This document shows positions 45,088-55,835 of a stretch of 64,000 bases of DNA, piece by piece. The DNA lies in the NCBI GenBank assembly GCA_917880885.1, contig OU862917.1, positions 32,414,104 through 32,478,103 of the forward strand, in the 5' to 3' direction. The position numbers and the translations under genes are program-made. The stretch is from Limnephilus marmoratus. Lineage: Eukaryota > Arthropoda > Insecta > Trichoptera > Limnephilidae. How positions within the stretch are numbered: position 1 is the first letter of the stretch; every line of letters begins with the position of its first letter. The notes beneath the pieces are model-generated. The model was not told where the DNA came from and ran no database searches. It worked only from the letters and a program-made list of their open reading frames with translations.

Positions 45088-45372
45088 AATGTGTGCTTTA
45101 GACCACACAACTGAAGTAAAACTTTTGCTCCATCTATATGATAGGAAGAGAAAAGGCAAATGTGCGCGTGCACTGCTCTCTCTTGCTCCAGACAATAGGC
45201 CTGCACTGTGTAACGTAACTGGCTATGAGAGAAAGAGAGAAAGAAAATGTGTGCTCGCACCTCTCTCTCTTGTCCCTGCAGTAATATATAAAGCGTTCGC
45301 CTAGCTTTTCGTAACGCTCTCGTCACGCATTCGCCAGCATACTCCTCAAGTAAAGAAGTTTTACTTCAAAAA
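45088..45372 (-). mobile_element. short interspersed element, copy 2
   Basis: Reverse copy of 20976-21285: GTGTGCTTTAGACCACACAA at the left, GAAGTAAAACTTTTGCTCCA, and AAGAAGTTTTACTTCAAAAA at the right. Confidence 0.55.
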
Positions 45373-46107
45373 TATCTGAAATATTATTGTCACGGGTGAA
45401 TTGTGGTTGTTAAATAATTCTGTTTTGAATTTAATCGATGTTACATAATGTCTTATTTTTTTAATCGTCACATGACATCTTTAATTACCACCGGAATAAG
45501 TTCCATAAAATAAATGTTTTTCTTACTTGTTATGAACTTTTTTTTTTAAATATATATTTTTTATAAAATGTTTTTGTTATTTTGTTAGAGATAATGTCAC
45601 AAGGAGGTTCTCCATATTTGATTTTATTTTTGATTTCCTGAAAATGAATAAATAAATATATAACGTAAAGAAAAATAGGTAAAAAAAGATCTGAAAATGG
45701 ACTTTTGGGACCCTCTGCGCGTTTTGAACTCTATCCGCACGACTGCTAATATAGTGACCTGCCGATGGGGCCTTTGGTATTCTGTGTGATCTCTTCAACG
45801 TCTTACCTTTCATTCCTTCCAACTCACCGAGGAAACCAGATCTCGGGTTGTATGGACCAAATTGGTATAAATATATTGCCAAACAAATAATTCAATCAAA
45901 GATTTTAGTTTTACATCGTAAATGCAACCTTTTTCCCCTAAAAATACTTTTTTCCATTTTTAAATTTATATTCGCACGAAGATTTTAATTTTACGTATTT
46001 GTTTCAGTCGGTTAAGGTGTTTATTATATATGATACGAAATGTATTTATGTTATGTGAGCAGAACTTTGTTTTAGATTTGTGACGACTAATATGTAACTT
46101 AGATTGT
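45373..46107. other. unassigned DNA with one coding-like minus ORF
   Basis: The minus strand is open over 45577-45882 (YLYQFGPYNPRSGFLGELEG and more). I cannot assign it; no splice or family support. Confidence 0.25.
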
Positions 46108-46621
46108 TGATGCCAACAAAAAACTGTCCAAAGAAGCGAAGTTAGCAGCCCATAATGGAGCGCTGGTACTTACCCTGATGTATGGCAGTGAGGCATGGAA
46201 CTGGCAGAGGAAGGATGAAAGTAGACTGAATGCTGTAGAGATGAGATCCCTGAGACGTATGTGTGGTAAAACCATCTACGATCGTGTGAGAAATGTGGAG
46301 ATCCGCGAAGAATGCAAGGCTGATGTAAGCGTAATGAGTAAGATTAAGAAAGGGACGCTAAGATGGTTTGGGCACGTAGAGCGAATGAACGAGGAAAGGA
46401 GTGTAAGGAGAATATATGACGCAAATGTGAATGGTAGAAGAAGTCGGGGACGCCCGAGGAAGACATGGGACGACCAAGTGAATCAGATAATTGAGTCGGG
46501 CCATGTGAAAAGTCGGAATAATAGAAGAGCATGCATGAGACGATGTATGAATGTGAACGAGGCAAGGAGTGTGTGCCAAGATCGAGTTGTTTGGCGGTCC
46601 GTCCTCTCTGCCTACAGTTAG
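46108..46621 (+). pseudogene. RTE-like LINE, best-preserved C-terminal fragment
   Basis: The frame from 46108 reads KLSKEAKLAAHNGALVLTLM, YGSEAW, DESRLNAVEMRSLRRMCGKT, GTLRWFGHVERMNEE, RSRGRPRKTWDDQV and ends VVWRSVLSAYS-stop at 46621. This is the C-terminal region of an RTE-type endonuclease-RT, including the R-G-R-P-x-x-T-W motif. RT and endonuclease domains are missing (5' truncation). It is the reference for the worse copies at 27695, 52389 and 55670. Confidence 0.8.
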
Positions 46622-46625
46622 TTTT

Positions 46626-47084
46626 TTTTTTTAGTTGTTGTTTGAATTATAGATATCAATGTCTAGTACGAAACCTAAAAAAAATATCCTCTACTTTTCA
46701 TTTCATATTTCATTCCATATTTCCAGATTTCTATTAAAACCGGCAATAAAGTTAGCCCTTAATTAAATTTATTTAAAAAGCGTTCAGATTAGAATTTTGC
46801 TATTATGTAGTTATTTAGAATATTCCACTTTGAAAAGTGCAGAGGTTTTGACTTCGTAGTTTCATCGTTGTACCGCGTTGTCTTCATTTATATAATCCAA
46901 TGTGAAAAGTGCAGTTACGAATATAATGGCCGCATGCATACCTGAGTTTCGGTTTGTTAGTTAGGTACGTAGTTAATTACGTGAAAAAAATACATAGAGT
47001 TTGAAATGAGAAATGACTTGTAATTATTCATCCACTCTAATTTTCAGCTCGTTCGCTCGATTCTCGAAATATGTATTTAGTGCT
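46626..47084. other. unassigned AT-rich DNA
   Basis: No supported feature. Confidence 0.35.
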
Positions 47085-47290
47085 GATTTTGGAGGGTCCC
47101 TCATCCTGAAACCGAAGGAATGTTGTGACGCGGAAGGGCAGGGGGAGAAGGAGAAGAGGAAGGTTTCGTAAGCACCTGGCTACTTAAAACTGCTTAGCTA
47201 CTGTGAAGTTTAAAGCTATTTCAAGTAACACTCAACATTTTGGTCGATGTTGAGAGTATCTCCCACAGGAAAGATTTTGCAAATACAAGC
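47085..47290 (+). repeat. degenerate family B fragment
   Basis: GGAGGGTCCCTCATCCTGAA, AAGCACCTGGCTACT, CTATTTCAAGTAACACTCAA and GATGTTGAGAGTATCTCCCA keep the order of the second block. Confidence 0.4.
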
Positions 47291-47315
47291 ATGCAAAATA
47301 TATGTATACAGTATA

Positions 47316-47690
47316 CAGGGTGTTAAGGGACGTACTTGACTTACTTTAACCAGTGATTCCTGACATTATTTGGAGTAAAAAATGTAAATGAAATTTTGGT
47401 CTCCGGTGACATTTTTGATGTTTTTATTTTTTTTTCTACAAAAACATAATAAAATGGTAGTTGTTGAACAGTTGGAGGCGGGATAAGGGGTTCGTCGGAG
47501 ACCCGGCTGAGTGACCAGTGACGACATGCGGAAGAAAATTTTTTTTGTTTGATTTTGAAGAAAAAAAAATTGAAAAAAAAAATCCGTCAAAAAAAGTTAC
47601 CAGAGACCAAAATTTCATTTTCATTTTTTACTCCAAATAATGTCAGGAATCACTGGTTAAAGTAAGTCAAGTACGTCCCTTAACACCCTG
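47316..47690. mobile_element. TA-flanked element with about 75-bp inverted ends
   Basis: CAGGGTGTTAAGGGACGTAC and its complement at the right; arms continue through CAGTGATTCCTGACATTATT. Flanked by TA on both sides. Length 375 bp. TA duplication suits the Tc1/mariner group. No transposase. A longer copy is at 49950-50558. Confidence 0.65.
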
Positions 47691-47939
47691 TATACAAGCA
47701 ATAATTAAAAATATAACAATCTAAAAAAATGTAAGCTGATGTGCGGTTTGAATTGCTCGTATCTGCCACGGAGCATTTTAAAAAATGTCTTTCACGCGTT
47801 ACGTCCCTCTTTACATTATTTGACGAAATATTTTCACTGGAGTGAATTTCACATAACAATATTACACTGCCATCCAGGGTGAAAATACAGACATACAAAA
47901 TTACAAATGTAGAGAATTATACCTACTTAAATTATGATA

Positions 47940-48115
47940 AGTTTTAAGATTTTCACGGCCAAAAGCATTTTCGTTATTTGTTTTTGGGGTGTTACGCCGT
48001 GTTGCGCTACCTCCTTCTTTAGCCAACGTTTCGGACATCGTTGCAGTGTCCATCATCAGGGCAGATCCGGTAAATGTGTTAGACTTAAATTATGTCTACT
48101 GGATTTACCCAGTAA
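47940..48115 (-). repeat. Penelope-type terminal repeat with hammerhead
   Basis: Minus-strand homologue of 22226-22360: CCTGATGATGGACACTG, then GTTGGCTAAAGAAGGAGGTA, GCAACACGGCGTAACACCCC, AAAAACAAAT and TTTGGCCGTGAAAATCTT. No Penelope ORF nearby. Confidence 0.6.
48022..48064 (-). ncRNA. hammerhead ribozyme, well-formed
   Basis: On the minus strand CTGATGA (48053-48059), T, stem II GGACA/TGTCC with a 9-nt loop, GAA (48030-48032), palindromic ACGT (48026-48029), then U at 48025 as the predicted cleavage nucleotide. Stem I pairs GCC before the core with GGC after the site. All strictly conserved core positions are present. The same repeat at 22184 and 62870 has lost them. Confidence 0.75.
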
Positions 48116-48119
48116 ATAA

Positions 48120-48138
48120 AATAACCTAACCTAACACT
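48120..48138. repeat. short CCTAA stretch
   Basis: AATAACCTAACCTAACAC holds about two and a half CCTAA units, the arthropod telomere repeat, just before the TTAAC array. Too short to call telomeric. Confidence 0.4.
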
Positions 48139-48177
48139 TGTTTTTGTTTTAAATTGTGAAATTTATTTAGCGCCCAC

Positions 48178-48432
48178 TTAACGTTTAACTTAACACTCTA
48201 TTTATAACTTAATATAACATTTAAATTAACACGTAAATTAACACTTAAATTAACACTTAAATTAACACTTAAATTAACACTTAACGTAACACTTAACTTA
48301 ACACCTTGTTTAACACTTAACGCTTAACTTAACACCTAACTTAACACTTAACTTAACACTTAACGTAACACTTAACTTAACACTTAACTTAACACTTATC
48401 GTAACACTTAACTTAACACTTAACGTAACAAT
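48178..48432. repeat. TTAAC-based minisatellite
   Basis: About 255 bp of variants of a 12-bp unit ACTTAACTTAAC with AAATTAACACTT and AACGTAACACTT versions. No coding. Confidence 0.8.
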
Positions 48433-49634
48433 TTAAACAAAGCTGTTAAAAAACAGATGTTTTTGACGTGTGTAATTACTGTAGGTATAATTCTCATCCA
48501 TATGAAATTCCGTTCGTGTGTAATTCTGGCAATGGTACGTGAAATTCACGGGTGTTTTCATTGGACGTTGACATCTGACATGCCCTCCTTACTAGCGACC
48601 ATTCTTTAAAGCGAATGGCTGCTTTTATAATTCCCACGGCAACGGTACGGCGACCGCAACGGCATCTCAGTGGCATCTCATTTCTTTAATACAAGTGAGG
48701 AGATGCGAGAAAATGATTACTTTTTTCCTTTAAAGGAAGCAGACATGCACACGTGCATCGTTTGTCTTACTATTAAGAGAAACTCTTATGATTTACTCGT
48801 TTAAGAAAAAGCTGCAGTATTATTCTGATAAGGGACGTACGTTTATTGCCTGTTTTGAGCCGTTGCCGTGCCATAGCCGAATGAAATTATAAAAGCGCCC
48901 AATAGAAGATCGTAAACCATAAATATCTAAAATCTAAAATTATCCAAAAAAAATTCCTAACATCAATCGATTTCCATAGATTAATACATCTAATGATCAT
49001 CTTTATAGTTCCCTAAATAAATATTTAGTAAATATAATTTAGAAATTAAAACATGAACAGAAAAAAAAATTGTCCATTGTTGTGTAGCATCGAGTTTCAG
49101 GCGATTTGTATGTGGCTTGAATCTTGGATTAAATCTTTTATTTCGCAATGCTTTTACGTGAAAATATTCGCAAATAACGGCCCTCGTTAAATGATGTCTT
49201 TTTTTCTCTCGTTTATAACCCGTTCACTGATAACACGTGTATGTACTCGTATTTGTATATAAGTTAATATGCACGAGTGTGCCTCTCTGGTTACGCAGAA
49301 ACTACGAGCTTTGAAAATAAGTTGCCTTTTTACTTTTTGAACACTATCAAAAAATTTGCACAAAATTATTTTTTGCGCCCAGGTGATCGGATATTGGAGT
49401 CACGTGTGGCCAGGTTTGTCAATCAGTGCTTGATTTAATTAGGTGAAAATTTATTGATTATACACGGTGCTAGTTAACTCGTAGTACAAGTGGTAAATTT
49501 ACATCACATATAAAAAAACTCAAACATTTTTTTATAATCTGGGCCTTTCGATTTTTTTTTTTACTTTTTCAATTTTATCTAAAGGGTTAAAAAAATTCTT
49601 TAGAACCGGGTCTGAGTATGTGTGAGTCTGTACT
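48433..49634. other. unassigned DNA
   Basis: A slightly GC-richer stretch at 48490-48680 carries no recognisable coding. Confidence 0.35.
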
Positions 49635-49715
49635 TGGTTAATTCGCCACTCGTAGCTGAGCGACAAACTCCTTGGGTCTGTTCCCCGACGGACGCGGGTT
49701 CAAAAACGGTCAGGG
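49635..49715 (+). repeat. tRNA-derived SINE head
   Basis: TAGCTGAGCG fits the Pol III A box and GGGTTCAAAAAC the B box, about 40 bp apart, with CCCCGACGGACG in the anticodon-arm region. No cloverleaf closes. Confidence 0.5.
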
Positions 49716-49804
49716 TGAAACTATATCGGTTTATTCATAAATTATTTTACTCCAGATTAATAGGCACTAATAAGGCCCTAATGAAAGACCCACCATACAT
49801 TATC

Positions 49805-49925
49805 GAAAAGTTGCTTATGGCTTTAGCCGTGTTTTATGACCAGATCTGAATAACCGGGTAGGTACTTCCCATTCTCCTCTTCCGCTATCTCTTACCCTTC
49901 TCCAACAACTTTAGCCCAATAGGAG
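49805..49925 (-). repeat. family B, second block, reverse
   Basis: TTTTATGACCAGATCTGAAT, GTACTTCCCATTCTCCTC and the end GCCCAATAGGAG mirror 23520-23640. Confidence 0.5.
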
Positions 49926-49949
49926 TTTAATGCAAAGAAGAAATATATA

Positions 49950-50558
49950 CAGGGTGTTAATTGACGTATTTCACTGAATTAAACCACTGATTCCTGATAT
50001 TATTTGGAGAACATGAAATTTTGGTCTCAGGTAACATTTTTGATATTTTTTAAAGTGAAACTTCTATAGCCCCGTTGTGATTTGGAATTCGGATGAAACA
50101 GAAATGACGTATTATAGCACCTGTGAAGCATCAAACTCCTATCAAGGCTCCTATTGATTGAGATATAAAACGGAAATGACGCTAGATCTGCGCTCATTAG
50201 CCGCTTTGATTATGACCTCACTTTTCAAGACTCCTTGGTTCTTCATTGGTTGTGATTGATTTGGTAAAGTTTCGCTTCTACCGCGTGTAAACTGCACTCG
50301 ATTTTTTCTCTATAAAAACGTAAAAAAAATTGTGCTGGACAGTGGGGGGCGGGGTAAGAGGTTGGGCGGTTACTCGGCTGAGTGATTAGTGACGACATGA
50401 CAGAATATATACATTTTTGATTTTGAAGAAAAATAAATTGAAAAAAAGAAAGTCATCGAAAAAGTCACTGGAGACCAAAATTTCATTTACATATTTTACT
50501 CTAAATAAAGTCAGGAATCACTGGTTAAAGTAATTCAAGTACGCCCCTTAACACCCTG
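49950..50558. mobile_element. TA-flanked element, longer copy
   Basis: CAGGGTGTTAATTGACGTAT and the complement of ACGCCCCTTAACACCCTG; TA on both sides. Arms align with 47316-47690, but an extra 230 bp (about 50060-50300) lies inside, which the shorter copy lacks. No transposase ORF. Confidence 0.6.
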
Positions 50559-51354
50559 TATATAGGTCAAGGCCTGAGGGGGTAAGAACCAACATACGAT
50601 TTCCAAGTAAAATTTTGATTTATTACGAGAAAATTAGAGTTATTCTTTTGGAATACCGTTCACAGAACTATTAGTGAATATATTTGCGTTGAAAAACCGT
50701 GTTTGACAATCTTGGCAGCTTCGCCAACTGCGGTTCCCAGCAAGGTCATTGGTCGGCCCCGCAAGGCCGCGGCCCGGCACATGACGGCTGACGCTGACAG
50801 TGCTGACTGCTGGCTGCTGACGGCCGTTACAGTAGGTAGTATGTTCGCTATACCTGTCTACACTCTACCGCTACTATGGATGTGCGTAGCGACGATCCAC
50901 GTCTCGTCTCATTTCGGCGAGGCGTAGACCGACACCATAACATAACACGGTGCTGCTTAAATACAATACGCGTATGGGGTATTTCACCATCCATAGAATA
51001 ACGTATATTAATAAATAAATAGTTGCAATAGGTAGAAAACTCGGCTAACTTATCCGATGTAATATGCATATCTACTATTTAACCACTATTCGTAGTTTCA
51101 TGTACCGAACGGTAAAATCGAACTTTATAAATAAATATATAGTACCTAAACCAAAATTTTACGTTATTCTGTGGTTGGTGAAATGCCGCCATAGTATAAT
51201 GATTTGCAATTAACAGCAGTCAATTAATACATATTACATTTTTTTTTATTATTTTAAAAAGAAAGACAAACATTCCCAGGTTACGAATAACCCAACAATG
51301 TTTGAAAAACTCCTACTACCACCACAGAAAGCCGAAAATGTTGCTTGTGTTGTG
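50559..51354. other. unassigned DNA with a GC-rich patch
   Basis: 50700-50930 is clearly GC-richer (GGTCGGCCCCGCAAGGCCGC) with CpG. It may be regulatory or an old repeat; a 74-codon + ORF over it has no motif. Confidence 0.3.
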
Positions 51355-51442
51355 ATGGAGGACTTAGCCAGCCGAGGAATCGAACACGCGACGCTCGGAT
51401 GGGACCCAAGCGCTATGCCCACTCAACCACCGACCAGTCATA
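51355..51442 (-). repeat. tRNA-derived SINE head
   Basis: On the minus strand TGGTTGAGTGGG (A box), CTTGGGTCCCATCCGAG (5-bp anticodon stem, 7-nt loop, anticodon CCC) and GTTCGATTCC (B box) lie in tRNA order. The T stem does not pair, so it is not a working tRNA gene. Confidence 0.55.
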
Positions 51443-52388
51443 TTATATTTATGATTTGTAATGTTTTTTTTTTTCATTTTCATCTTACTGGCTGAAGTCC
51501 CCGGCGTTGTCCGGGCTTTGCACAAAGTTTTTTCGAAATCTCATATAGACAGTGACCTTCCTCTTGTTTTGAAGGTCAAGTGTACAAAATTTCATTAGTA
51601 TTGGAGTGTAACTGTAGATTTGTATAAAAATCAAATCCAGGCCGCCCGTCACGGACCCTCGTCTTTATTTAGGTTTAAAATAAGCATGTAAAATTTTATC
51701 TTCCTTTATTAATAGATATTATTTAAATATTTTTATTTATATTTTCTTTAAAATAATAGATATCTATTAATCATTCACTGTATATATTTTTTTAAATTAT
51801 GGTCCCTTGGAAGCCAAGAACAAACGCAGAAAATTTGGCTTCCCGAATTTTGCTTAAATATCCGTATACATACGAAAATGAACTGATATTGTTACTTTTA
51901 CATAAACCTGAATAGACATCCTACGTGAAAAAACACATTTTAAAGGTGATTGATAATAAATAAATACCTTTATATGCATTTGAACAAAAATGTTAAAACT
52001 CACGACTTTTCGGTTTTGACAGCGGTCTGAAGTCACAGATATTATTACAAAAATTCTAGAGTTGCCACATGAATGAATTTTTTTACCCTACCTATAGAGA
52101 TATTGGTGCAAGCGATTTTGACCTTGTTTTCATACAGTTTCTTTATACATAAGGGTCAAAATCGCATATAAAAAGTTTTTTTTTAAATTTCATAGGGGAC
52201 CCCGGTGTGCCCTTGGCCTCCCTACACATTTTGTTTTTGTAGTACTTAGCTACATATTTTTTTCTACATAATATTATTATTCATTACAATGTATACCATG
52301 TGTACTACCATGAACAAACTATGGTAGTCAATAAAAATATGTAAAACACCTGTTTTATTTTTTTTTAGATGAAAAAGAGATTCAAATA
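51443..52388. other. mostly unassigned DNA
   Basis: CCCCGGCGTTGTCCGGG near 51500 resembles the hairpin end of another Helitron family. No gene. Confidence 0.3.
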
Positions 52389-52565
52389 TGAGTCAGGCTA
52401 CGCCAAGAGTCAGAATAGCACAAGGGTATGTAAGTGAAGAGATATGAATGTGAAGAAGCATTGGAATGTGCGCCCAGTCCGAGTTATTTGGTGCTCCATC
52501 CTCTCTGCCTACCCCTACGGGGAAACGGCGTTTAGCACAGCTTGTTAACTGGTGTATGGTTAGTG
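52389..52565 (+). pseudogene. degenerate RTE-like LINE 3' end
   Basis: AAGAGATATGAATGTGAAG, CGAGTTATTTGGTGCTCCAT and CTACCCCTACGGGGAAACGG match the family 3' end. The frame is broken. Confidence 0.6.
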
Positions 52566-54555
52566 TATAAATTTATTATCACTTCCTATTCATGTTTCAT
52601 CACATCCTCTTAAACTTGAGGGGGATATCCTTTTCCGTTTCACACAACCAACGCCAACGTCAAACGTCGAGTCGTAAGGAATGCACAGAATATCATAGCG
52701 GACTGATTCCGTACAAATATAACTAATAGTACCTATCTACTTATATGTGCCTAATTTTTAATTTATTTATTTATCTATTTGTGCCGTGCTCTTACAGATG
52801 TTCTCACTTGAACGATCACTGTGAACGATCAAGTTATAAAAAACACTTTATTATGTTATTGTGCATAATTAGGTACATAAATTACAAAAACCTACTCAGT
52901 TAAAGGAAAAGTACATAATACCATAAATTACAAAATTGTTTAAAAAAAACGCCAAAATGACACATAATACAAAGAAAGATAAAGTGAAAGATAAGAGATA
53001 AAGTTTTGACAAATACTCAGAAGCACATCATTAAAATTATGTATAATGGAAATAAAACATTCCCGACCGTGTTATTATTCAAAGAGACTAAAATATTCAA
53101 TATACGTAAATTATTTATATTGCACACTATGAAATACACATTTACAAACTAAAATTGTTTAGTAAAAAATTAAAATTGGGTTAGCAAAAGGACTAATAAT
53201 GTGTTTTACACCCTTCCAAACCAATACCAAATTAATGCGAACACATAGCAGTTTTATTGGTCCTCGTACATTTAATCTTCTACCATAACCCATTTTAATG
53301 ACAAATAAAATATCAATTTAAAATAAAACAATAACTTTGTACACCACTTTTATTAATTATTATTTTGCAAAGTTGTTGTTTTATTTTAAATTATATAATA
53401 ATGTCGCATCACAAAGTATCCGCTTCATATGAACAAAGATAAAATATTACTTTACATAAAAGAACTAAAATTATGGCTGAATGATGCAGATGTTGAAACA
53501 CTTTTCCTAAAACTTCTATGTAAACCTTCATGCTTCACTTTGCAATACAATTCTATTGTAACTTCAACACTATATTTACTTTCTTGAAACAATAACAAAA
53601 AAACGACATTTTATGTGTCACTTTTTTACTACAATATTATCACAGATACCCCATATTTTGAAACCTTTACTTTAAAATGTACATTTTTTATTTATGCCTA
53701 TTGATGTAATTTAGCACTTTTGCTTATATTACCCACGCACAGGCAGTGCCCGTTTTTTATTGAAATTTTTTGATTCAATACATATAATAGATACATAAAA
53801 TAATGAAAAGCATATAAAAACGCTTAATATAATAAATTTATAAACAAAAAAATCCCACAAAGGAAATGCAATTATATATATATTTACTTTTTTCAAACTT
53901 TAACATTACTTGTATCTTATTTTATGTTATATATATTTACAAATTATGTAAAAAAACACTTTTGAAATGTTTGAAGATATAATGGGAAAAAAGTGATAAA
54001 TAATTTAGTTACGTACATAGGTACTTAAGTAGACCAAAAATTGTAACATATCGTTGAATAATAAGACTTTTTTTCTGTAACTATATGAATTATCGACGAA
54101 AATGTCTACGGCAGCACACTCTACCTTATTATACATAATCGACACATTTGGGTCAAAGGGCTATGGCGTCAAAAACAGGAATCGGGAACATTTATTTCAA
54201 TACTGGTAAGAGATACTCGTACAATGTATGTATATCGTATATCGAGATGACCGTGAATTATTTTATGTGTAACATAAATATTAAACCAGTCAACTGCCTT
54301 TTAATTTTAAGTGCATTAGTATTGAATTATTCAAGACTTTAATTTTTGTGGATTTTCTTCGTCGAGCAACAAGTCAAAATCAAATAACAATGCTATATGC
54401 CAGCAATGTATCTTTGCGAGTGCTGGTGTGTTCGTACCAACATTCGCTTAGATACCTGTACTCAACCATAATATTTTGTTGTAGGTGTTATAATAGAAAA
54501 AAATTACACCTTTATGCGATTTTGTAGAAAATGTGATATTTATAAAAACACTGTA
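52566..54555. other. unassigned AT-rich DNA
   Basis: Long, very AT-rich; no supported gene, RNA or repeat. Confidence 0.4.
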
Positions 54556-54640
54556 AGAAGATAGGCTTCGGTAGCACAACTTGTAGATTTATCCTACCGG
54601 ATAAAGAAAGATTCCAAGATCGAATCTTAGTCTTAAGCCA
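54556..54640 (+). repeat. weak tRNA-like relic
   Basis: GGTAGCACAACTTG and GATCGAATC could be A and B boxes about 45 bp apart. Only a hint. Confidence 0.3.
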
Positions 54641-55094
54641 TAACTTGATTTTTTTTTCGCTGTATGTTCTTTCAAATTATTTTTGTTTGATTACAACAAT
54701 TACATTATATTCTAAAATATGTTCATTTGTTACCCATGTGGGCGACTTTAAGAGACCTTGACCTCTGACTTCAAGCTGTGACTCACGTGTATTGACCATA
54801 TGGACTCATTGGTCACATTCGGTCACCATGTAGAGTCACATTTGGGCATTTCGTTCACCGCAGTTGAGCAAGAAGATAATTCCTTCAGTAATATTCTTGT
54901 AGCGTGCATTTGGACGGGTCGTCGACCAGGACTTTTCAATAAATAAATAAATTCATTGTCATCGAAATGGAATGTGGAAGTTTCGTGTATTATGTATGTG
55001 AATTCGTATTTTGCAAATGGTTTGACGCAATTTAAAGGTTTAGAAAAATAAAACATCCTGACAAACGTGGATTTTTTGAGAACCTGGCTAACCA
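54641..55094. other. unassigned DNA
   Basis: A 90-codon minus ORF (54823-55095) has no recognisable motif. Confidence 0.3.
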
Positions 55095-55835
55095 TCCATC
55101 ACGCTGATCCTCATAGGGATAGGCATAGATAATCGACCGCCACACAACTCATTCTTGGCGCACACTCCTTTCACATCTACAAGTTGTACCAAATACACAT
55201 AAACAGATAGGTACTGTTTTTTAAACGTTTTTGAAACGTTGAAACTGACCAGGTTGACCATACCAAGGCTTCTTTTTCGGAGGGTGATCAACTGTTTATC
55301 TCAAAACTTCCTGAGTCGTTCGGACGTCAAAAGTGGAAGGAAGCTTGTCAAAAAGATAACTCTCGTGAACGGTGATATTATAAGCGTAACGGTAAATTGA
55401 TGCACGTTCAACGAGATTGTTGATGTGCAACAAAAACAGCGTCGGTGATGGCATAGATCCTTGTGGCACCCCGCATTGATTTGTAAAAGTCCTAAAAAAA
55501 CCATGCAAGGTTGAATGGATCCCGTACAATGATAGCTTAACGACAAGCGCCTAGTGCCAGACCCTGTCAAAGGCTTTGAAGATATCCAACCCGATGCATG
55601 GTTTGAGTTTCTTCAAAATGCTCCAAAATAGCCCCCAAACACGTTCTTAATATTGTTCTTAATCTTGTTCATTACGCTTGCATTATTTCCAGACCCTCAG
55701 GGATCTCATTTGTATAATATTCAATTTACTTTCACCCTTGCTCTGTAATTTCCAGTCCTCACTGTCATACATCGGGGTTGGTTTCAACATTCCATTATGG
55801 ACTGTTGGCCTCACTTCTGTTGACTACTTTTAATT
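55095..55835 (-). pseudogene. RTE-like LINE relic split by another LINE fragment
   Basis: On the minus strand 55835-55670 encodes a worn EVRPTVHNGMLKP, YDSEDW and MRSLR segment. 55190-55095 encodes the family end (GVCAKNELCGGRLSMPIP, equal to SVCQDRVVWRSVLSAYP). A different RT fragment lies between the two parts. Confidence 0.6.
55200..55650 (-). pseudogene. Jockey/CR1-like reverse transcriptase core, inactivated
   Basis: Minus frames read LDIFKAFDRVWH (RT motif A), then a stop, GIHSTLHGFF, GVPQGSMPSPTLFLLHIN (motif B) and YAYNITVHESYL, where the catalytic Y-A-D-D has become Y-A-Y-N. After a frameshift NLVSFNVSKT follows. Loss of both catalytic aspartates and the stops show that it is dead. 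It is the only RT catalytic region in the window. Confidence 0.8.

Noticed and set aside
45577..45882. Coding exon on the minus strand
   Set aside because: The peptide looks non-random but matches no family I can name and has no clear splice sites.
48120..48432. Telomere or subtelomere
   Set aside because: Only about two and a half CCTAA units; the rest is a TTAAC minisatellite of different unit length.
51355..51442. Possible functional tRNA gene
   Set aside because: A and B boxes are present but T and acceptor stems do not pair; better as a SINE head.
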